Positions 56,258 through 64,000 of a stretch of DNA of 64,000 nucleotides are shown in pieces. Below the pieces are notes generated by a model. The model had not been told where the DNA came from. It saw nothing but the letters and a program-made list of their open reading frames with translations, and did no database searches. Each line of letters opens with the position of its first letter. The stretch's first letter is position 1. Source of the stretch: Ramazzottius varieornatus (lineage: Eukaryota > Tardigrada > Eutardigrada > Parachela > Ramazzottiidae); assembly GCA_001949185.1 (NCBI GenBank), contig BDGG01000002.1, forward strand, positions 465,783 through 529,782. Direction: 5' to 3'. The position numbers were made by a program, and so were the translations under genes.

Positions 56258-56730
56258 AGACCTCGCTCCTCGCACTGGAATCAGAAACAACTGTAGGAGA
56301 AAACAGGGAATATACTCTTGTCTAGAACTCTCGTGCTACGTAGGGGGCTCAAAAATCTTCAAGGCACGGATTCATTAAGGTGACGTTGTTGCCCATCCAC
56401 AATCCCACGATTCCTATCCAAGTAAAGTTTAGCAGGCGACGGATGCTGGACGAGTGCATGCGCGAAGGGAAAGTCTGGAGCAGTAAAGGGTTTGGCGCGG
56501 ACGGAAAAGACGGCAGACTCAAGCTTCAAGCGTAAAAAATTGCCAAAAAGTGCATTGGTGTTATTGTTGTTTATGGGTTTTGAGTCTAAGTCTATCTAGA
56601 TAAAAATGTCCGCTAGCGACTGCGACTATGCTACTTGGTAAACTCTCGGCAGACTACCGACACAAATCCAAAATATTCAGAGAACTAGAAGAATGCTACA
56701 CGAATGACTGCTAAAAGGAAATACACACTA
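56258..56730. other. Between two transposons, no gene recognised
   Basis: May include the 3' non-coding tail of the retrotransposon at 56731-57850. No poly(A) or target duplication could be identified. Confidence 0.4.
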
Positions 56731-57850
56731 TCAATGGTTCAAAGGAAGGAAAGCCGCATACGGGCCTAAAAGTTCTAGTACGTAAGGGACAGACCGCCAG
56801 TTTACACAATCAAGAGCTAGAGAAAGCTTAGTCGGCGACGTATAGGCTTCGGCGTTCAGGACTATGTGGTTCCATATCCGGCTGACGAGGTACGCGAAGG
56901 AGCTGTCCGAGGCTCCTATGTTCCGTCCATCCAACGACGTGTTCAGCTGAAGAGGGAAGGGGTGAGCACGAATCATCCCGGTCTGCCGGGTGTTTCCTGC
57001 AACAGAGCTAGGGGCAGCAACTGATACAAACGGTTCAAAGAAGAAATCACCTACGAGGACATTGCGAGAGACCATCTTTTAAGCCAAGACAAGGGAGTCT
57101 TTGATCCTTTTCAGTATCAGAGGCTCCATGCTCAGCTGTTGCAGCTGACTGCAGTAGCGTTCGATGGACGAGTCTTCCATGGCAGAACCCAAGTTGATCG
57201 TTGGGAGGAACTTCCTTTGGCAGTCGTCAAGGTCATCAATGAGGCCTTTCTGCCGGGGACTGCACACCACACTGCAGTAAGTGAGAAGAGGAAGGACAAG
57301 GACTGGAAAAGCGTGATGCGGGCTCGTTGGCACTTTCGGTTGAACAGCGATGAGATGTACCGTACTCTCTTCTTGCTTTCACGGCGACAGAGGACACTTG
57401 GTCCTTCCAGCTCAGCCGGTGGTCCATCTGTACTCCGAGGTACTTCACGGTGTTACTGCGAGGAAGGGCATCCCAGCCAAGGTGGTATGCTGGTGGTTCA
57501 GGCACATTGCGCTTCTCACTGAAACGAACAAACACACATTTAAGTGCATTAAAAGTAAGCTTCGTGTTTTTCGACCACTCGAAAGTGCTATCAAGATCCT
57601 TCTGGAATTTTGTCTCGTCGCTCAGCGCTTGTATGACCCGATACAGCACAATGTCGTCAGCAAACAGCTTCAGGAAAACTCGAGGAACGCGACACATGAC
57701 GGCGAAGTTGACGAGGCAGAGGAAGAGAAGGGGACCGAGAATAGAGCCTTGAGGTACTCCGCTGGTCACTGTCAGAGCTTCGGAGTTCGATCCGTCCACC
57801 ACTGTCACTTGCCGACGTCCACGCAGGTAGTCTGCAAAAAGATTCAGAAA
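56731..57850 (-). mobile_element. non-LTR retrotransposon fragment, 5'-truncated reverse transcriptase
   Basis: Minus-strand sequence begins inside a reverse transcriptase at FLNLFADYLRGRRQVTVVDG. It has SGVPQGSILGPLLFL and the catalytic Asp pair in LFADDIVLY, followed by KCVFVRFSEKRN, NTVKYLGVQMDHRLSWKDQV and, after a frameshift near 57330-57380, LVLPLLTYCSVV. An in-frame TAA follows the DSLVLA motif. The C-terminus with SFAYLVSRIWNH continues to 56731. The 5' truncation is typical of failed target-primed reverse transcription. The motifs fit the jockey/CR1 side of the LINE group, but the clade cannot be fixed. The copy is dead. Confidence 0.88.
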
Positions 57851-58035
57851 AACAGATTCCACAAGTACGTACGTATATCCCTGTCGCTGTTTCGGAATCG
57901 CCTGATCCAAACTTTTAACTGCTCCAAACTTTCCCTTCGCGCGTGTACTGCGCCAGTGCCGAAGAACGTAAGTGCCCGTGTCACCAAAGTCCCCGATGAC
58001 TACCTTGACGGGAGACTGAGTCTGATGCTCTTGGA

Positions 58036-58085
58036 TAGTAGCGCACTGTCCCAGCCTCAAGGCTGAAAGTGTGCGCTACTTGAAA
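58036..58085. repeat. Palindromic GTGGCGCAC repeat, one unit
   Basis: AGTAGCGCACTGTCCCAGCC faces GTGCGCTACTTG, with the spacer CAGCCTCAAGGCTGAAA, itself palindromic. It lies just outside the truncated retrotransposon. Confidence 0.8.
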
Positions 58086-58835
58086 AAAGATCTTATTGCG
58101 TTCGATTGTTCTTCTTCCGGAGACCGGCCGACTGTCGCTTCCAGCCGATAACACCTTTCAGAAAAACAATCTGGTATGTTTCGTTTGCCGTCCTGCTATT
58201 CTCATTCATTTTTATCAGCATCAGGGAATTTTAATGTGCAGGTTCGAACCGCTGTTGTTCGGGAATGTTATGGGATTTAGACTGGAGACACTTTGCTGGT
58301 GCTCGCTCAGAACAACGACGCTAAATTTCTACCTGTCGTCCAAAGATGTGTACACGCAGGAGCACCAGTCTCAGTTACTTCGGCATATCAGTTCTGCAAA
58401 TGTTATTGAACTTGTTGACTGACATCTTGTTGACTGACATCACTGCATTTCAGTCTTAACGTCGATCTGTTTAATCAGCTGCTAGTACAAAACGCAAGTG
58501 AAAACTTGGAAAAAGATTAGCGGATCTAGGTTCTTATTCAAAAAAACAAAAAAAACAGAGCTGACAAAAACAGGTAGACTTGGTGTTTCTTCCACCGATG
58601 CAACCGTTTGCCACCGACGCCGGGATGAAATTATACAAAAATATCGTGGCGGCAAACCGTGTTTTTCTCCATTCTCAACTTTCAGCGTAAATCAACATGG
58701 TACAGAGAAACAAAAAAAGAGGTTTAATGTTAAAGCTTCTTAAAGGTCTTTGGAGAGAATAATAGCGCGGCAAAACGACATCATCTTCCGCCTTAACGAG
58801 GTACTTCGGTTCGTCAAGAGGTAGGTTCTCCGGAT

Positions 58836-61397
<2,562 letters not shown>

Positions 61398-63193
61398 CTG
61401 CAACACGCAAGAGAAACACTAACGAATGAGTTGTCGAAACTGATACGATATTCGGGTGGAACATGGATGGCTTGCTGCCAAAAAAGCCGACTTTTTTAAC
61501 CACGTTGCTTTACTAGACGAAAGATGTTGCTCAAAGGCTTGATTACGTCCCGAACTGGACTTGGACGTCATTCAGCTTCGACGACCTTTTAACCTGCTAA
61601 ATTCTGCGACCTTCGAAGAAATCGACTCTAGATGGACCACACATCTGCATCATATAAATTCCACACAACCGGGAGAATAGCCCATAATATGTAAAGACCA
61701 TCAAAGCCGAAAGACAAACGACTAGACGGATTTTACTAGTCTTTTTTTCGTGGACACTTTCTCATTAGCTCAACGATCAAATTCCACTCTGGATGAAACA
61801 TGTGCATACAATTATGGCGCGGTAACAAAAGCCCGAGCTCAGGCTGCTTATTCCTTTGTCCCTTTCGCCTATATTTGTTTTGAAGATATTCCATCATCTC
61901 GCATGACTGCCATGATAAGGCACGACAAGCCATCAGCCATCATTGTCGCCTATATTAGTCATCCTCTCGAGTGCCTACAGGTTCATAAGCTGCCCTTCGC
62001 GTCAACAAGTGGCTCCATCACCCCGTCACGCATCAACGAAGAGACGGAGGATCGAGGAGAGACACCGCCATCATTATCAGCTGAAGACGGAACCTGACCA
62101 TGATAACGTCCAACTTATTTCGCCCACTTTTCCCGACCGAGGCAGACATCCAGAGTGGATAATCTTTAAAATAATCACGCCTCAAGTGTTCTGTACAGTC
62201 AGCTCCAAATTTCGACAAGATGGCCTCCTCGCTGTCAAGCAAACGTCTAATTAGCTCACTACCTTACGCGCATTATCAAATACTTTCCCAGGCTTTGGGT
62301 TTCCTCATTAGCCATTCTTTGCCTCTTCTTCTTTCCAACGTCCACTTCAAACGCATCCGCATTCTAACGGGAAAAATCCCCACATGACTAAACCTAAAAT
62401 TGGCCGGACAGCAAGCCGACAGATCGTAAAAAAGCCTTTCACTCACGGCAGCAACGAAACCCAAATCCTTAATTTGACTGTCAAGATCCCGACTGTTGCA
62501 AGGCAGAATACACCCAGCACCCAATTTTACACTCTGTTGTCAAATTCTGCCTTTTCTCTACGATAATTCGTACAGAAAATATCGTCAAACTCAAACTTTG
62601 TGATTTCCGGATTCTGTAGAATTCCCACTATTTTCGCTGGAAGCTTTAGCTTCCCCAGAAAAAATGTTATTTATCTATTTTGGAAGTAAGCTGGTTGATT
62701 TGGCACGGAAAGGCCACCAAAGACTGTTTACGTCCGCAGCAACTTTTCAAGACGACGTCGCCAAGAAGTACTTTGGCGACAGAAGTGGGTACTGTACTCC
62801 TCGCACTTTCTAATTTCCTTCCGTGCCGCTCTCGATATGGCGATAAGGCCGGCGACGTTCCGGAACGTCTTTCAAGTGATGCCCAGAACCGGTACTGGCT
62901 TTCCTTCATCTTGGACGCCTAGCAGCGTTAAACATGGCCTTTGGGCTCACCGTTTCCACACAGCGAGGTGTCTCTACGCTTGATAGGCCAGGCAAGATGG
63001 AGGAGTGACACTCGAGACCGGCCTCCCCGCTGCGCCACCAACCTGGGGAAACCTCTGGCTTGCCTCTGGGAAGCGCTCTGACCGTCATTATCCCTATCGC
63101 TATGCATCGCCATGCAGGCTCAAGCTCTTTCATTAGCGCCCTTCGACGCTTTGATAAAAAGCAACCAGAGCCTCCCTTCACAAAGTCCCCAAA
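61398..63193. other. Region that should hold the RING gene's first exon
   Basis: Short open frames exist on both strands (for example 62909-62667 minus, MKESQYRFWASLERRSGTSP) but none can be joined in phase to the RING gene with confidence. A TATAAATT lies near 61650 on the plus strand. No repeat unit of the GTGGCGCAC type is present. Confidence 0.35.
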
Positions 63194-63664
63194 ATGATTT
63201 CCAATTTATTCCTTCTCTTTGTGTTCGTTTCTGCCCTGTTCATAAGCTCATCTGACCTTCAGCTCAACCTTAAGAGAAAACAAAGCCAGTCCGCGATCAA
63301 CTATGATCTCCTGCACGTGATCCTTTCCAGATCTGACGGAAAAAAATTCTACCGAAGAAGAAACCTGTTGACAGAACTACTATCCACATTCATTCTTGAT
63401 CAGAGTATTTGGGAACCCGGCAGACAAACACGACAAGAGCGTTCCCAAAGTGGCGCAACCGTTTTGTGTCACTGGCTGGAGGAGCGCGCTACTTAGAAAA
63501 ACGATCTCGTCGAATTCGTTCCCCAAGTGGCGCACGTTTCCGGTGCTGTTGGCTGGAAAAGCGCGTCACTTTCGGCAATCGATCTTTGCTATTTCTTAGT
63601 CACGGTATTTTCTCTTCCGTGTCACGAACCGGTTGGGTTATCCAATATCCACGACGCCAGATAA
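63194..63664 (+). CDS. Possible small secreted peptide, two exons
   Basis: ATG 63194 (context AAAATGAT) opens a frame with a strong signal peptide, MISNLFLLFVFVSALFISSS, then a basic segment (LKRKQSQSAINYDLLHVI, KKFYRRRNLLTEL). A donor at 63405 (AGA|GTATTT) and an acceptor at 63598-63599 (TTTCTTAG) would join in phase to a short exon ending GLSNIHDAR and TAA, for 91 residues in all. Dibasic sites (KRK, RRR) would suit a propeptide. The intron holds two palindrome units. The family is unrecognised, and the second exon rests on phase alone. Confidence 0.3.
63445..63580. repeat. Palindromic GTGGCGCAC repeat, two units
   Basis: AAAGTGGCGCAACCGTTTTG to GCGCGCTACTTAG, then CCAAGTGGCGCACGTTTCCG to GCGCGTCACTTTC, linked by GATCTCGTCGAATTCGTT. 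Reading through it extends the frame of the secreted peptide falsely. Confidence 0.85.
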
Positions 63665-64000
63665 ACTCTCGTCTCGGCGATAAGACTTTTATACACTTAA
63701 AAGCTCGGCCTTTCCACCTCGACGCCAAAAGGTGCACTTTCGCCTGATGGAAGCCACTACGTGTCACAATATTCGACGCCTCTTCTTGCTTTTCCTTCGG
63801 CCTATAGCTAGCGTCCATTAACACCTTTGAGAAATCAAATACACTTTCAATCGAAAGTTCAAGCTATATTTTCCATTAATTTAAGCTGTGCTTCAAGCCC
63901 ATGAAGAGCGGTACAGTTTGCCATCATCCAGCCAAAGGCCAGCTTTCTCGCCGAAGTAAAAGCGTAGAGCAAATAACGGATTTCCAAAGCCATCTTTTGT
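63665..64000. other. Right edge, no gene recognised
   Basis: Nothing beyond short chance frames is visible in the last 335 bases. Confidence 0.5.

Overview
This window is nuclear DNA of an animal. It carries intron-rich genes with GT..AG splice sites, a dopamine-type receptor, alpha-catenin, ARL13B, dynamin-related and UCHL5-type genes, and several animal DNA transposons. The receptor is closest to the arthropod-type D1-like dopamine receptors, so I infer an ecdysozoan invertebrate. A tardigrade would fit the compact genes, but the sequence alone does not prove it. Splice sites were read by eye; for every multi-exon gene given with a start and a stop, the exon lengths add up to a whole number of codons.

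Layout, left to right. Position 1-5143 (-) is alpha-catenin, cut by the left edge. 5160-8550 has no recognised gene but holds a TTAA-flanked MITE (6649-7165). 8552-9275 (-) is a possible small membrane or secreted protein. 9781-10363 is a long inverted repeat around an assembly gap, and 10604-11891 is a complete mariner with two stop codons in its transposase. 13844-15015 is a decayed pogo/Tigger element. 15233-17312 (-) is a cytosolic sulfotransferase, 17913-18852 (-) a secreted Gly/Gln-rich protein with a TATA box, and 20377-22295 (-) UCHL5. 22300-26270 is repeat-rich. 26271-31020 (+) is a very large HP1-like gene with a chromodomain, a long Pro-rich linker and a chromo-shadow-like C-terminus, carrying two in-frame TAA codons. 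34702-36574 (+) is ARL13B and 36867-40442 (+) a DRP1-like dynamin with a damaged P-loop exon. 43096-48773 (+) is a D1-like dopamine receptor. 49365-50828 (-) holds two tandem single-pass membrane paralogues of unknown function. 51361-53149 (-) is a GT31 glycosyltransferase. 54476-56090 (+) is a Tigger/psq-type transposase and 56731-57850 (-) a truncated non-LTR retrotransposon. 58836-61397 (-) is an RNF38/44-type RING-H2 ligase, and 63194-63664 (+) a possible small secreted peptide.

The genes are unrelated housekeeping, signalling and membrane genes and do not form an operon or pathway. The feature that unifies the window is a dispersed palindromic repeat. Its arms read AAGTGGCGCAC and GTGCGCCACTT around a semi-conserved spacer of roughly 22-28 nt, and its flanks (GACAAGATCG and CGATCTTGTC) are themselves inverted. 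About thirty clusters of one to four units lie in introns and intergenic DNA, and none interrupts an exon of a recognised gene. I do not recognise this family, and it is the best candidate here for something undescribed. The three 50-N gaps all fall in repeat DNA.
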